Source: Clostridiales bacterium (GTDB lineage Bacteria > Bacillota > Clostridia > Oscillospirales > Oscillospiraceae). Taken from it: a DNA stretch of 60,458 nt. The DNA is taken from positions 1 through 60,458 of the forward strand of contig SFIL01000006.1 of NCBI GenBank assembly GCA_004556205.1, given 5' to 3'. Under the pieces are notes generated by a model. That model was given only the letters and a program-made list of their open reading frames with translations. It was not told the origin of the DNA and searched no databases. The translations under genes were made by a program, and so were the position numbers. Of this stretch, positions 16,014 through 24,282 are shown piece after piece (position 1 is the first letter of the stretch; each line of letters opens with the position of its first letter).

Positions 16014-17060
16014 TTGAAGAATCCGTGGAGACTGATCGGCTACGCCGTCTGCGGTGTGGTCGGCATTTGGCTGACGGTCAAGCTGTTTCTGCCCGTCGGT
16101 CTGCCCTTTTTGCTGGGCTTTGGACTTTCCGCACTTGCCGAGCCGCCCGTCCGCACACTCAGAGAGCGGCTCGGCGTTCCGCGCAGACTTGCGGCGTTTT
16201 TGACCGTTCTGCTTCTTTCCGTCGCCGTGTTCGGTCTTCTGTTTCTGCTCGGAAAGGCGCTGTTTTCACAGGGACAACAGCTCGCCGCGCGTCTTCCCGC
16301 TCTGCTTTCCTCGCTCGCAGACCCGCTTTCCAAACTGCATGGAGGACTTCTGCGGCTTGCGGCGAAGCTGCCGCAGGCTATAGCACCCGCTGCGGCAGAA
16401 TGGATCGACCGTCTCTTTGCAGGCGGGAGCGTAATTGCGGGCACCGCCTCGGAATGGCTGCTCAGCTTTGCGGGCAATCTTCTCTCTCTCGTGCCGGACA
16501 TTGTGCTGTTCCTTCTGACGACGATCCTCTCAGCATATCTTTTCTGTGCCGAGCGGGCGCAGCTTTCGCAGACCGCCCGCCGTCTGCTGCCTGAGGCGTG
16601 GCGCGATAAGCTGCGCGCCGTCAAAGTCCGTCTGCGCGGGGCGCTCGGCGGCTACTGCAAAGCGCAGGGTTATCTGCTTCTCGTCACGCTGGCGATTCTC
16701 TCGGTCGGGCTGCTGCTCCTGCGGCGGCAGAATGCCCTGCTGATCGCCCTGCTGATCGCCGCCGTCGATGCCCTGCCCGTCTTCGGCGCGGGAACAATTC
16801 TGATTCCATGGGGCGTGATCTCGCTTCTGCGCGGCGAAACCGGGCTGGCGGTCGGACTGCTGCTCCTTTACGCCATCTCCTCACTGACACGCACCTTTTT
16901 GGAGCCGCGCTTCTTGGGACGGCAGATCGGTCTGAATCCGCTGCTGACGCTCGTCTCACTCTACGCCGGCTTTCGCTTGTTCGGCGTCCTCGGGATGATT
17001 CTCGTTCCGGTTGGTGTGATCCTGCTCAAGCAGATCTATGAGCTGGTCGAGTCCGCGTGA
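16014..17060 (+). CDS. AI-2E family permease, YtvI-like sporulation membrane protein
   Basis: The 348-residue protein has about eight hydrophobic segments and the AI-2E family pattern, including the C-terminal IGLNPLLTLVSLYAGFRLFGVLGMILVPVG. Clostridial members next to sporulation genes are usually called YtvI. The transported substrate is not known. TTG 16014 is preferred because AAGGAG ends 8 bases earlier; an ATG at 15987 has no ribosome site. The 160-bp repeat ends 33 bases upstream and may supply or disrupt control sequences. The gene overlaps the end of the convergent MocR-type gene by 25 bases. Confidence 0.88.
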   Translation: MKNPWRLIGYAVCGVVGIWLTVKLFLPVGLPFLLGFGLSALAEPPVRTLRERLGVPRRLAAFLTVLLLSVAVFGLLFLLGKALFSQGQQLAARLPALLSSLADPLSKLHGGLLRLAAKLPQAIAPAAAEWIDRLFAGGSVIAGTASEWLLSFAGNLLSLVPDIVLFLLTTILSAYLFCAERAQLSQTARRLLPEAWRDKLRAVKVRLRGALGGYCKAQGYLLLVTLAILSVGLLLLRRQNALLIALLIAAVDALPVFGAGTILIPWGVISLLRGETGLAVGLLLLYAISSLTRTFLEPRFLGRQIGLNPLLTLVSLYAGFRLFGVLGMILVPVGVILLKQIYELVESA

Positions 17061-18448
17061 GTCTGCTCCGTCAGGGCAGCGAGCGTCTGTAATGCCTCGG
17101 GAACGCGCGAGGTATCCAAACACGCGTAATTGAAGATCATACTGCCCGTATCCTCCCGCCGCGTCTGATAATCGCTCAGGAAGCGCACGGACAGTCCGCG
17201 TTCCGCTGCGGCAAGCTTCAGTGCGGCATCGGATTGGCTCGTTTGCAGGTGCAAAAGGAAGTGCGTCCCCGCATTCTCCTCGACCACGCTGCAGCGCCCG
17301 TGTAAGGGACTTTCCTCAATCTGAGAGAGGATCAGCGCGCGCTTGTCGCGGTAGCGCTTGCGCAGACGGTTGAGATGGCGCTCGTAGTCGCCCGCGTCGA
17401 TGAACCGCGCAAGGGTATACTGCTCAAAGGTCGGCACGGCGCAGGTGTAAAAGCTCAGCCGCTCCCGCAGACGCGCAAGCAGATGCGGCGGCAGGCACAC
17501 ATAGGCAATACGCAGAGATGGCGCGATGGTCTGTGAAAAGGTACTCAGATACAGCACGCGCTCGCGGGTATCAAGGGAGAACAGCGGCGGCACGGGCTTT
17601 CCCGTATGGCGCAGCTCACTGTCATAGTCATCCTCGAGGATATAGCGTTCAGGCTGTGCATACGCCCACGCGAGCAAGGCGTTTCGCCTTCTGACCGGCA
17701 TAACGATGCCCGTCGGGAAATGATGCGCAGGCGAGATATGCGCGATCTCCGCGCCGCTTTCGCGCAGGGCTTGCACACTCATCCCCTCTTCATCGAGCGG
17801 GATATGTGCGACCGTTACATCATTCGCCGTATAAATGCCCGTGATCTTCGGATAGCCCGGGTCCTCCACGGCATAGCACCGTCCGCGTCCCAAAAGCTGG
17901 ACAAGCAGGCCGTAAAGATACTCGTTGCCCGCACCGACAACAATCTGCTCCGGCGAGACGCGCAGTCCCCGCGATTGATACAGATGTGCCGCAATCGCCT
18001 GCCGAAGCTCCCAAGCACCGCGAAAATCCACGGGCTTTAAAATGTCCTTGCCCAGTTCGGAGATGACACCGCGCATCGTCTTTGCCCAGACCGAAAACGG
18101 AAACGGCACATCCTCACCGCCGCCGCTGCTCAGATCGAGCAGGCTCTCCTTCGGCTGCTCCTCCGACGCGACAGGAGGTGCCGCGTCCTGCGGCGGCAGC
18201 GGCATGCCGATTTGGCACACATACACACCGCTGCGCTCCCTTGCCTCGGCGTAGCCCTCGGCAATAAGCTGCGCATAGGCGTTTTCCACCGTCACAACGC
18301 TCACGCCCAAATTCGCCGCAAGCGCTCGCTTCGATGGCAGGCGCGTCCCCGCCGCTAAAGCGCCTATGAAAATATCCTTCCGAATATGCTCATACAACGC
18401 GGCATACAGACTCTTGCCGCGCCCTTTTTCCAGTGTGTAGGTCAGCAT
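17036..18448 (-). CDS. MocR/PdxR-type GntR regulator with aminotransferase-like domain
   Basis: The 470-residue protein has a winged-helix GntR domain (residues 10-75, LPSKRALAANLGVSVVTVENAY) joined to a fold-type I aminotransferase domain. Such regulators sense PLP or PLP adducts and control vitamin B6 genes among others. The PLP site normally reads TFSKxxxPxLR; here it reads TFSQTIAPSLR (codon 17531-17533), so the Schiff-base lysine is Gln. ATG 18448 follows GGAGGGA. The gene is divergent from an ECF S component, which suggests that it regulates vitamin uptake. The lysine change makes ordinary PLP catalysis unlikely but need not abolish sensing. Confidence 0.9.
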   Translation of the reverse strand: MLTYTLEKGRGKSLYAALYEHIRKDIFIGALAAGTRLPSKRALAANLGVSVVTVENAYAQLIAEGYAEARERSGVYVCQIGMPLPPQDAAPPVASEEQPKESLLDLSSGGGEDVPFPFSVWAKTMRGVISELGKDILKPVDFRGAWELRQAIAAHLYQSRGLRVSPEQIVVGAGNEYLYGLLVQLLGRGRCYAVEDPGYPKITGIYTANDVTVAHIPLDEEGMSVQALRESGAEIAHISPAHHFPTGIVMPVRRRNALLAWAYAQPERYILEDDYDSELRHTGKPVPPLFSLDTRERVLYLSTFSQTIAPSLRIAYVCLPPHLLARLRERLSFYTCAVPTFEQYTLARFIDAGDYERHLNRLRKRYRDKRALILSQIEESPLHGRCSVVEENAGTHFLLHLQTSQSDAALKLAAAERGLSVRFLSDYQTRREDTGSMIFNYACLDTSRVPEALQTLAALTEQTHADSTSS

Positions 18449-18460
18449 GACTCCCTCCAT

Positions 18461-18540
18461 CTGATATGGTCAAAAATTATTTTTTTGGTTCTTTTAATCA
18501 TACCAATTTGCAGTATAATCGGTTCATTCCAAAAAAGCAA
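18461..18540. promoter_or_regulatory. Intergenic control region between MocR-type gene and ECF gene
   Basis: TTGGT at 18484-18488 and ATACCAA at 18499-18505 form an inverted motif, and TATAAT (18512-18517) is a good -10 for the plus-strand ECF gene, though its -35 is poor. MocR-type proteins often bind ATACCA-containing repeats, so this is a plausible operator. Confidence 0.5.
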
Positions 18541-18552
18541 GGGAGAAAGATA

Positions 18553-19080
18553 ATGAAAGAACAATTTAATCTGAAAAAAATGATCCTGACCGCCCTCTTC
18601 ACGGCGCTGACCTGCGTCGCAACGATGCTCATTCAAATTCAAATGCCCGCTACGCAGGGCTACGTCAACATCGGCGACTGCTTCGTCCTGCTCGGCGCAT
18701 GGGTCTTGGGCCCGATCTACGGCGCATTTGCCGGCGGCGTCGGTTCGGCGCTTGCCGATCTTTTGGCAGGGTATCCGCATTATATTGCCGGTACGCTCAT
18801 CATCAAAGCGCTTATGGCAGTCATCGCGGCGCTCCTGTATCAGAAGCTCGGTAAAAAGAACACCTATCTCGGTCAGCTCGTCGGCGGCATCGCGGCGGAG
18901 CTTTGGATGGTTTTGGGCTACTTCGTCTACGCATGGCTGATCCTCGGCAAGGGTCTTGCCGCCGCAACGAGCATCCCCGGCAACCTCCTGCAAGGCGCTA
19001 TCGGCATTGTCGCCGCGATTGCACTGGTCGCCGCTCTGCGCGAGAGCAAAACGCTCGACAAGGTGAACGCGAATGGATGA
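18553..19080 (+). CDS. ECF transporter S component, possibly vitamin B6
   Basis: The 175-residue protein has five or six membrane segments and the S-component pattern (VNIGDCFVLLGAWVLGPIYG, then GGVGSALADLLAGYPHYI). S components bind a vitamin and pair with a shared energising module (EcfA/EcfA'/EcfT), which is not in this window. Similarity to PdxU2-like proteins and the divergent MocR/PdxR-type gene suggest a B6 vitamer as substrate, which is an inference. ATG 18553 follows GGGAGAAAG. It overlaps the next gene by 8 bases, so the two are probably cotranscribed. Confidence 0.85.
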   Translation: MKEQFNLKKMILTALFTALTCVATMLIQIQMPATQGYVNIGDCFVLLGAWVLGPIYGAFAGGVGSALADLLAGYPHYIAGTLIIKALMAVIAALLYQKLGKKNTYLGQLVGGIAAELWMVLGYFVYAWLILGKGLAAATSIPGNLLQGAIGIVAAIALVAALRESKTLDKVNANG

Positions 19081-19615
19081 GCTGAGAACGCAAGCGGCGC
19101 AGGCAGCCCGTGAGCTGATCGAAAAGGCGAAGCTCCGCAAGGGACAGCTCGTTGTCGTCGGCTGCTCGACCAGTGAAATTTGCGGCAGCCGCATCGGCTC
19201 AGACTCCCGTCCGGAGGTCGCTGAAACCGTTTTTGAAGCAATTTATTCCACGCTCCGCGAGGCAGGCATCTACCTCGCGGCGCAGTGCTGTGAGCATCTC
19301 AACCGCGCGATCATCGTCGAACGGGAGGCACTGCCCTTTGCAGAGCCGGTCAATGTTGTCCCGCAGCCGAAGGCTGGCGGTTCGTTTGCCACAGCCGCCT
19401 ATCACGCCTTCTCCGACCCGATTGCTGTGGAAACCATCCGCGCGGACGCGGGACTGGACATCGGCGGAACACTGATCGGGATGCACTTAAAGCAGGTCGC
19501 CGTCCCCGTGCGTCTGAGCTTGGATCACATCGGCAGCGCCATTCTCCTCGCCGCGCGCACCCGCCCGAAATTCATCGGCGGCATCCGCGCAAAATACGAC
19601 GAGGCGCTGCTGTAA
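19073..19615 (+). CDS. TIGR01440/UPF0340 family protein (YwlG-like)
   Basis: The 180-residue protein matches the conserved YwlG family: VVVGCSTSEICGSRIGSDS near residue 29, AAQCCEHLNRA near residue 65, VPQPKAGGSFAT and GGTLIGMHLKQVAVPVR. The function of the family is not established. It overlaps the ECF S gene and is joined to the GNAT gene by TAATG, so the three are likely one operon. Confidence 0.88.
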   Translation: MDELRTQAAQAARELIEKAKLRKGQLVVVGCSTSEICGSRIGSDSRPEVAETVFEAIYSTLREAGIYLAAQCCEHLNRAIIVEREALPFAEPVNVVPQPKAGGSFATAAYHAFSDPIAVETIRADAGLDIGGTLIGMHLKQVAVPVRLSLDHIGSAILLAARTRPKFIGGIRAKYDEALL

Positions 19616-20238
19616 TGAAGGATCTTCCGATCTTTCCCTGTGCGGACGGACTTGCTTCGCTGATCTTAGGTGAGATTCCCTATCGCGGCGAAGCATACAT
19701 CCTCGTACGGGCGGTCTACGGATCGCTTGCGGGTCTGGTGCGGCAATGCGCGAATTTCTGCGCAGACGCAGGCGCAAAGCGGATCTATATCAGCGGCGAG
19801 GGCGACTTTTCCGCGTTCCCTGTCTATACGCACCTGTATGATCGCAGTCTTGAAAAAGCCTTGCTTCCGTCCGTTTCTGTCCGCGTAGAAGAAACGGACA
19901 GTGACGAATGGTCAGCGCTGTACAACGAGCGCTTTCGTGCTGTCCCCTGCGCAAAAACCTATTTGAAAACGCCGGAAAGCGCCTGCTTCATCTATGACGG
20001 CGAGACGCGCATCGGCTTAGGGCTGTGCATTGGTGAGGAGCTTGCCGCCGTGGCAAGCTTAGAACGCAGCAGAGGCTTTGACTGCGTCTGCGCTTTGGCA
20101 AAGCGGATCGAAGCGCCGCGCATCAGGCTCCTGTGCGCGGCGGAAAACACCGCCGCCATGCAGCTTTATGACCGCCTCGGCTTCTCACGCGACGGTATAA
20201 GACGCATTTGGTATGATGCAACCGCATCTATCGCTTGA
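19615..20238 (+). CDS. GNAT-fold acetyltransferase-like protein
   Basis: The 207-residue protein ends in the GNAT acetyl-CoA region (LLCAAENTAAMQLYDRLGFSRDG), while the N-terminal 100 residues resemble no domain that I know. The substrate is unknown. Its ATG overlaps the stop codon of the preceding gene (TAATG). Confidence 0.75.
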   Translation: MKDLPIFPCADGLASLILGEIPYRGEAYILVRAVYGSLAGLVRQCANFCADAGAKRIYISGEGDFSAFPVYTHLYDRSLEKALLPSVSVRVEETDSDEWSALYNERFRAVPCAKTYLKTPESACFIYDGETRIGLGLCIGEELAAVASLERSRGFDCVCALAKRIEAPRIRLLCAAENTAAMQLYDRLGFSRDGIRRIWYDATASIA

Positions 20239-20265
20239 AAACTGCGTTTTTCTTTTTGAATTATC

Positions 20266-20293
20266 TTGCATTTCGGCGCGTTTGTGCTATAAT
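20266..20293 (+). promoter_or_regulatory. Promoter of the aldolase gene
   Basis: TTGCAT (20266-20271) and TATAAT (20288-20293) are 16 bases apart, 31 bases before the aldolase start codon. Confidence 0.8.
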
Positions 20294-20324
20294 ATCCACG
20301 AATTCTAACAAAGGAGCGTTATTT

Positions 20325-21263
20325 ATGCCTCTGGTAACTACTACCGAAATGTTCAAGAAGGCCTACGAGGGCGGCTACGCCATCGGTGCTTTCAACGTCA
20401 ACAACATGGAGATCGTGCAGGGCATCACCGAGGCCTGCGCTGAGACCCGTTCTCCCGTCATTCTGCAGGTGTCCAAGGGTGCGCGCGCCTATGCCAACCA
20501 CACCTATCTGACCAAGCTGGTCGAGGCGGCTGTCATTGAGAATCCCGAAATTCCCATTGCGCTGCATTTGGATCACGGTCCCGATTTTGAGACCTGCAAG
20601 AGCTGCATTGACGGCGGCTTCACCTCCGTTATGATCGACGGCTCCAGTCTCCCCTTCGAGGAAAATGTCAAGCTGGCAAAGCGTGTCGTCGAGTATGCAC
20701 ATGACCACGGCGTCGTGGTCGAGGCAGAGCTTGGCACCCTCGCCGGCATCGAAGACGAGGTCAATGTCTCCGCTGAGGATTCCTCCTACACCCGTCCCGA
20801 AGAGGTTGAGGAATTCGTCACCCGCACCGGCTGCGACTCCCTCGCTATCGCCATCGGCACCAGCCACGGCGCATATAAGTTCAAGCCCGGCACCAAGCCT
20901 CAGCTTCGCTTTGACATCCTGAAGGAAGTGGAAAAGCGTCTGCCCGGCTTCCCCATCGTGCTGCACGGCTCGTCCTCTGTCCCGCAGGAATATGTTGAGA
21001 TGATCAACACCTACGGCGGCGCAATGCCCGGCGCCATCGGTGTCCCCGAGGATCAACTCCGCGAGGCTGCGCGCATGGCGGTCTGCAAGATCAACATCGA
21101 CTCCGACCTGCGTCTGGCAATGACCGGCACCATCCGCAAGTATTTCGCGGAGCATCCCGATCATTTCGATCCGCGTCAGTACCTCAAGCCCGCCCGCGCC
21201 AACATCAAGGCAATGGTTATGCACAAGCTGATCGATGTCCTCGGCTGCAACGGCAAGGCGTAA
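20325..21263 (+). CDS. fba: Class II fructose-bisphosphate aldolase
   Basis: This Zn-dependent glycolytic enzyme of 312 residues shows the family motifs GAFNVNNMEIVQGI, HLDHGPDFETC (zinc and substrate site), VEAELGTLAGIEDEV, GTSHGAYK and LHGSSSVP. AAAGGAG lies 8 bases before ATG 20325, and a sigma-A promoter at 20266-20293 drives it. Codon use is that of a highly expressed gene. It is monocistronic. Confidence 0.97.
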   Translation: MPLVTTTEMFKKAYEGGYAIGAFNVNNMEIVQGITEACAETRSPVILQVSKGARAYANHTYLTKLVEAAVIENPEIPIALHLDHGPDFETCKSCIDGGFTSVMIDGSSLPFEENVKLAKRVVEYAHDHGVVVEAELGTLAGIEDEVNVSAEDSSYTRPEEVEEFVTRTGCDSLAIAIGTSHGAYKFKPGTKPQLRFDILKEVEKRLPGFPIVLHGSSSVPQEYVEMINTYGGAMPGAIGVPEDQLREAARMAVCKINIDSDLRLAMTGTIRKYFAEHPDHFDPRQYLKPARANIKAMVMHKLIDVLGCNGKA

Positions 21264-21277
21264 ATACATTTACAAAT

Positions 21278-21352
21278 GGGCTGTCTCACATAATTGAAGT
21301 GAGGCAGCCCCAAAAAAATCGACAGCCGGCTCTGTACAAGAGTCGGCTGTCG
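21278..21352. terminator. Pair of hairpins after the aldolase gene
   Basis: GGGCTGTCTCAC (21278-21289) pairs with GTGAGGCAGCCC (21299-21310) with one G-T wobble. A second stem, CGACAGCCGGCTCT with AGAGTCGGCTGTCG, follows at 21320-21352. No T-run follows the first stem on the plus strand. They mark the edge between GC-rich sequence and the AT-richer transport/sulfur cluster. Confidence 0.6.
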
Positions 21353-21446
21353 GCGTATCTGCGGTCTTGTACGCATTTGCACCGCCTTCTTTTAGCTTGT
21401 TTCAATCTGTTTATGTTGCGAGACGGCACATTGCAACCCTGACCAG

Positions 21447-22193
21447 TCAAAATTTATAATAGAATTCATTGTTTTCTCGTTGTATTTGAATATTAAAGAT
21501 CTGTTCAACTGCTCTATTATCGCATATCTCACCGGGTGTACCTACTGCTTGAATTTTGCCTTCAGCCAGCACCACTATCTCATCAGAAAATTTGAACGTC
21601 AAAGGAAGATCGTGCATCACTGTAACGATCCCCTTTCCATCGTCTGCAAGTTTTCGCAACAGTTTCATCAGTTCAAGCTGATGGGAAATATCCAAATAAG
21701 TCGTTGGCTCATCCAAGAAAATGTATTCCGTGTCCTGCGCAAGTGCCATTGCAATATACACGCTTTGACGCATACCGCCGGACAGAGCGTGCACCGGCTT
21801 TTGAGCGAGTTCGTTAATTCCCACTGTTTCCAAGGCGGCTGCGGCAATTTCATGGTCTCGGCTTGTGTATTGCCTTGGATAACTCAAATGAGGAAACCTG
21901 CCGTGAAGCACCATCTGCTCCACTGTCATATCCGGCGTTCCCTTGCCCTGCGCAAGATAAGCAATTTGTTTTGCAACGGCATTTCTTTTCAGTGTGCAAA
22001 TATTCACTTCATTAATGAGTATTTCGCCGTGACTGTGCGGAATTATACCAAGTGCCGTCTTTAGAAGAGTGCTTTTTCCGCATCCGTTGGGGCCAACAAT
22101 GCTTGTCAGCTTTCCTTTTTCAAAGCATACCGAGAGATCAAGCAGTATTTCGTTTTTTCCATATCCTGCGGATATATTTTTCAGTTCAATCAC
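21447..22193 (-). CDS. FecE/FhuC-type ABC transporter ATPase
   Basis: The 248-residue ATPase has Walker A GPNGCGKST near residue 34, the signature LSGGMRQS, Walker B YIFLDEPTTYLD and the switch His in VTVMHDLPLT. It energises the adjacent FecCD-type permease, which in such systems imports ferric siderophore, haem or cobalamin. GTG 22193 is the start because AAAGGAGG lies 8 bases upstream and MIELKNISAGYGKNE matches the family. It overlaps the permease stop by 8 bases. Confidence 0.93.
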   Translation of the reverse strand: MIELKNISAGYGKNEILLDLSVCFEKGKLTSIVGPNGCGKSTLLKTALGIIPHSHGEILINEVNICTLKRNAVAKQIAYLAQGKGTPDMTVEQMVLHGRFPHLSYPRQYTSRDHEIAAAALETVGINELAQKPVHALSGGMRQSVYIAMALAQDTEYIFLDEPTTYLDISHQLELMKLLRKLADDGKGIVTVMHDLPLTFKFSDEIVVLAEGKIQAVGTPGEICDNRAVEQIFNIQIQRENNEFYYKF

Positions 22194-23199
22194 GGCTGTG
22201 GCCTCCTTTCCCTTTAATGAGAATGAAGATGAAGAAGGGCGCACCGAGAAAAGCCATAATGATACCGACAGGTAACTCGTAAGGTGCAAAAGCGGTTCGT
22301 GCAAGCGTGTCGCAGAGCGTCACAAAGCCCGCGCCGAACAAAGCGCATAAGGGTAACAGGTGTTTTGACTGTGCCGTGGCAACACGCCTGACAGCGTGGG
22401 GAACAAGAAGTCCGACAAAGGATAGCAGTCCCGCAATACTGACAGCAGAGCCTGCCAATAGTGTTGCCAGTATTAGAAAAATCACCCTCATCATATCCGT
22501 GTTCAGCCCCAGCCCTTTGGCATTCTCATCTCCAAGTGTCAGTACATCAAGCTCCTGCGAGAGCGTGAACAGCACAAGCATTGAAGCAAAAATGATGACG
22601 GCTGCCGGTATGAGCTTTGTATAGGTAGCGGAAGAAAAGTCCCCCACCTTAAAATCATTACTCATCATGCTTACCTCGGGCACGAAGGTTATGACCGTAT
22701 CGGAGATTGCCCCAAGCAGTGCATTCAGCGCAACGCCCATCAGTATAACGGTACCTCTTGAGGCTCCCCATTTCTTCGCGCCGAAGCTGACGAGCATTAC
22801 GGTAAAAAAAGCACCGAGGAAGGCAAACAAAGACAGTTTCCATCCGCCGACAATTCCAAACGCCGTACAAATCGTTACGGCAAGTCCTGCGCCGGAATTC
22901 ACGCCGATGATACTTGGAGATGCCAGTCTGTTAGCAAGCACACACTGAATAACCGCACCGGATACGGCAAGCGCGGCCCCGCACAGCAGACTTGCCATCA
23001 CTCTCGGGAATCGGACATACCACAGTATTTTCGATTCCGGAAGTTTCCCCTCTGTATCTGTTATTGCTTTTATCAGGTCAGAAAGGCTCATTCGTGTTGC
23101 ACCGAGCAGTATACCGAGAAGTGCCGACACTATGAGCAAAGAAACCGCAATCGCATATATGCCCTGAATTTTGGTTTTATTCTTCTGTAAGTGTTTCAT
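22186..23199 (-). CDS. FecCD-type ABC transporter permease
   Basis: The 337-residue membrane protein has the BtuC/FecCD pattern: RFPRVMASLLCGAALAVSGA, then LASPSIIGVNSGAG, and GLLSFVGLLVPHAVRR near the end, with about ten hydrophobic segments. It forms the channel for the substrate delivered by the neighbouring binding protein. ATG 23199 is chosen over an upstream ATG at 23232, and it overlaps the binding-protein gene by 23 bases. Confidence 0.93.
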   Translation of the reverse strand: MKHLQKNKTKIQGIYAIAVSLLIVSALLGILLGATRMSLSDLIKAITDTEGKLPESKILWYVRFPRVMASLLCGAALAVSGAVIQCVLANRLASPSIIGVNSGAGLAVTICTAFGIVGGWKLSLFAFLGAFFTVMLVSFGAKKWGASRGTVILMGVALNALLGAISDTVITFVPEVSMMSNDFKVGDFSSATYTKLIPAAVIIFASMLVLFTLSQELDVLTLGDENAKGLGLNTDMMRVIFLILATLLAGSAVSIAGLLSFVGLLVPHAVRRVATAQSKHLLPLCALFGAGFVTLCDTLARTAFAPYELPVGIIMAFLGAPFFIFILIKGKGGHSRD

Positions 23200-24118
23200 A
23201 TAACCTCTGATATGCTTCTCCCCAGCGGGCATTCGGCTTTAGATTGAACAATGTTTTTTCCATCATATGCAGTCGGTCTTCCTTAACTGCTTCAAGCTCG
23301 CTCCATGCAGGATTCTCCTCCATCAAATTATTTAGTGATGTCTGCGCCGCCTCCGTATCGTTTCCCATTGTAACCACGAATATATGGTACGGTTCTTCAC
23401 GGACGATCGCTTCTACGCTTAAATTTTCAAGTAAGCTCGTGTTGCTATCCGCGATATTGATACATCCCATATCGGCAAGCATTTCGCCCAGTATGGTACC
23501 GCTGCTGCCTTTGGCTTTAACAAAGCTTGAGGCAGCACGAAGCAAAAGCACGGTACGCTCTTTGTCACTTGCACCACAATTGGCATATTCTGTTTTAATT
23601 GCCTCGATCTGAGTCTGTAATTTCAACCCGTTTTGTTCGTACAGATCTTTTCTGCCGGTAAGATCGGTGCAAATATTCAGCATATGCAAATAATCATCGA
23701 AATTATCGACATCAAAATAAATAACGGTAATGCCGGCAGCTTCAAGCGTATCCTTTATTTCCACATTGCTCGCTGTGGAAGCACTTGCAAGAACAAGTTC
23801 GGGATCGGCAGATAAGAGCAATTCAAGGCTCGGAGAATGAGCGCCGCCAATATTTACGGCCCCGTCAAGCGTGAGCCCGAAATCCTCCCACGCATCCTCT
23901 GCGGCAGCACAAAGTGTACCGCCCGACAATTGCCATACATCCGCAAAGCTGCCGATCAGCGCCGCTACACGTTCGGGATTTTTCTCTACTGAAACCTCCC
24001 GTCCGAGTGCATCGGTAAAATCAACCGTATTCCCGGAAACAGATGCAGACTGAACGCCGCTGCAAGCCGACAGGAAAAGGGAAAGACACAGAATAAATAT
24101 GATCCAACATTTTTTCAC
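23177..24118 (-). CDS. Periplasmic-binding-type lipoprotein of the Fe/B12 ABC importer
   Basis: The 313-residue protein has a lipoprotein signal (KKCWIIFILCLSLFLSAC, Cys about residue 19) followed by the FepB/BtuF binding fold (ALGREVSVEKNPERVAAL, then HSPSLELLLSADPELVLAS). It would capture a ferric complex, haem or corrinoid outside the membrane. GTG 24118 lies 8 bases after GGAGG. The gene follows a strong hairpin terminator, so it may have its own promoter or depend on readthrough from the sulfite-reductase fusion gene. Confidence 0.9.
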   Translation of the reverse strand: MKKCWIIFILCLSLFLSACSGVQSASVSGNTVDFTDALGREVSVEKNPERVAALIGSFADVWQLSGGTLCAAAEDAWEDFGLTLDGAVNIGGAHSPSLELLLSADPELVLASASTASNVEIKDTLEAAGITVIYFDVDNFDDYLHMLNICTDLTGRKDLYEQNGLKLQTQIEAIKTEYANCGASDKERTVLLLRAASSFVKAKGSSGTILGEMLADMGCINIADSNTSLLENLSVEAIVREEPYHIFVVTMGNDTEAAQTSLNNLMEENPAWSELEAVKEDRLHMMEKTLFNLKPNARWGEAYQRLYETLTEE

Positions 24119-24160
24119 AACTTTAACCTCCAACATATAAAAGCAGACCGCACAGAGCAG

Positions 24161-24227
24161 AAAAAGGGCGCAATATCCCCACAGGTTTATTTCCAAAGCC
24201 TGTGGGGAATTCATTTTAACGCCCTTT
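24161..24227 (-). terminator. Two-tier hairpin between the fusion gene and the importer
   Basis: On the minus strand an outer stem (AAAGGGCG with CGCCCTTT) encloses an inner stem CCCCACAGG/CCTGTGGGG (24199-24207 with 24177-24185). A T-run follows at 24161-24165. It is a good intrinsic terminator that would separate or attenuate expression of the importer genes. Confidence 0.8.
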
Positions 24228-24282
24228 CACTGCTTCTATGCAGTCCGGCAGATTCCATTCAGGGAAATATTCAATTATTCAA

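Noticed and set aside
21278..21352. Insertion sequence remnant
   Set aside because: The hairpins resemble IS-end terminators, but no transposase fragment or matching second end was seen.
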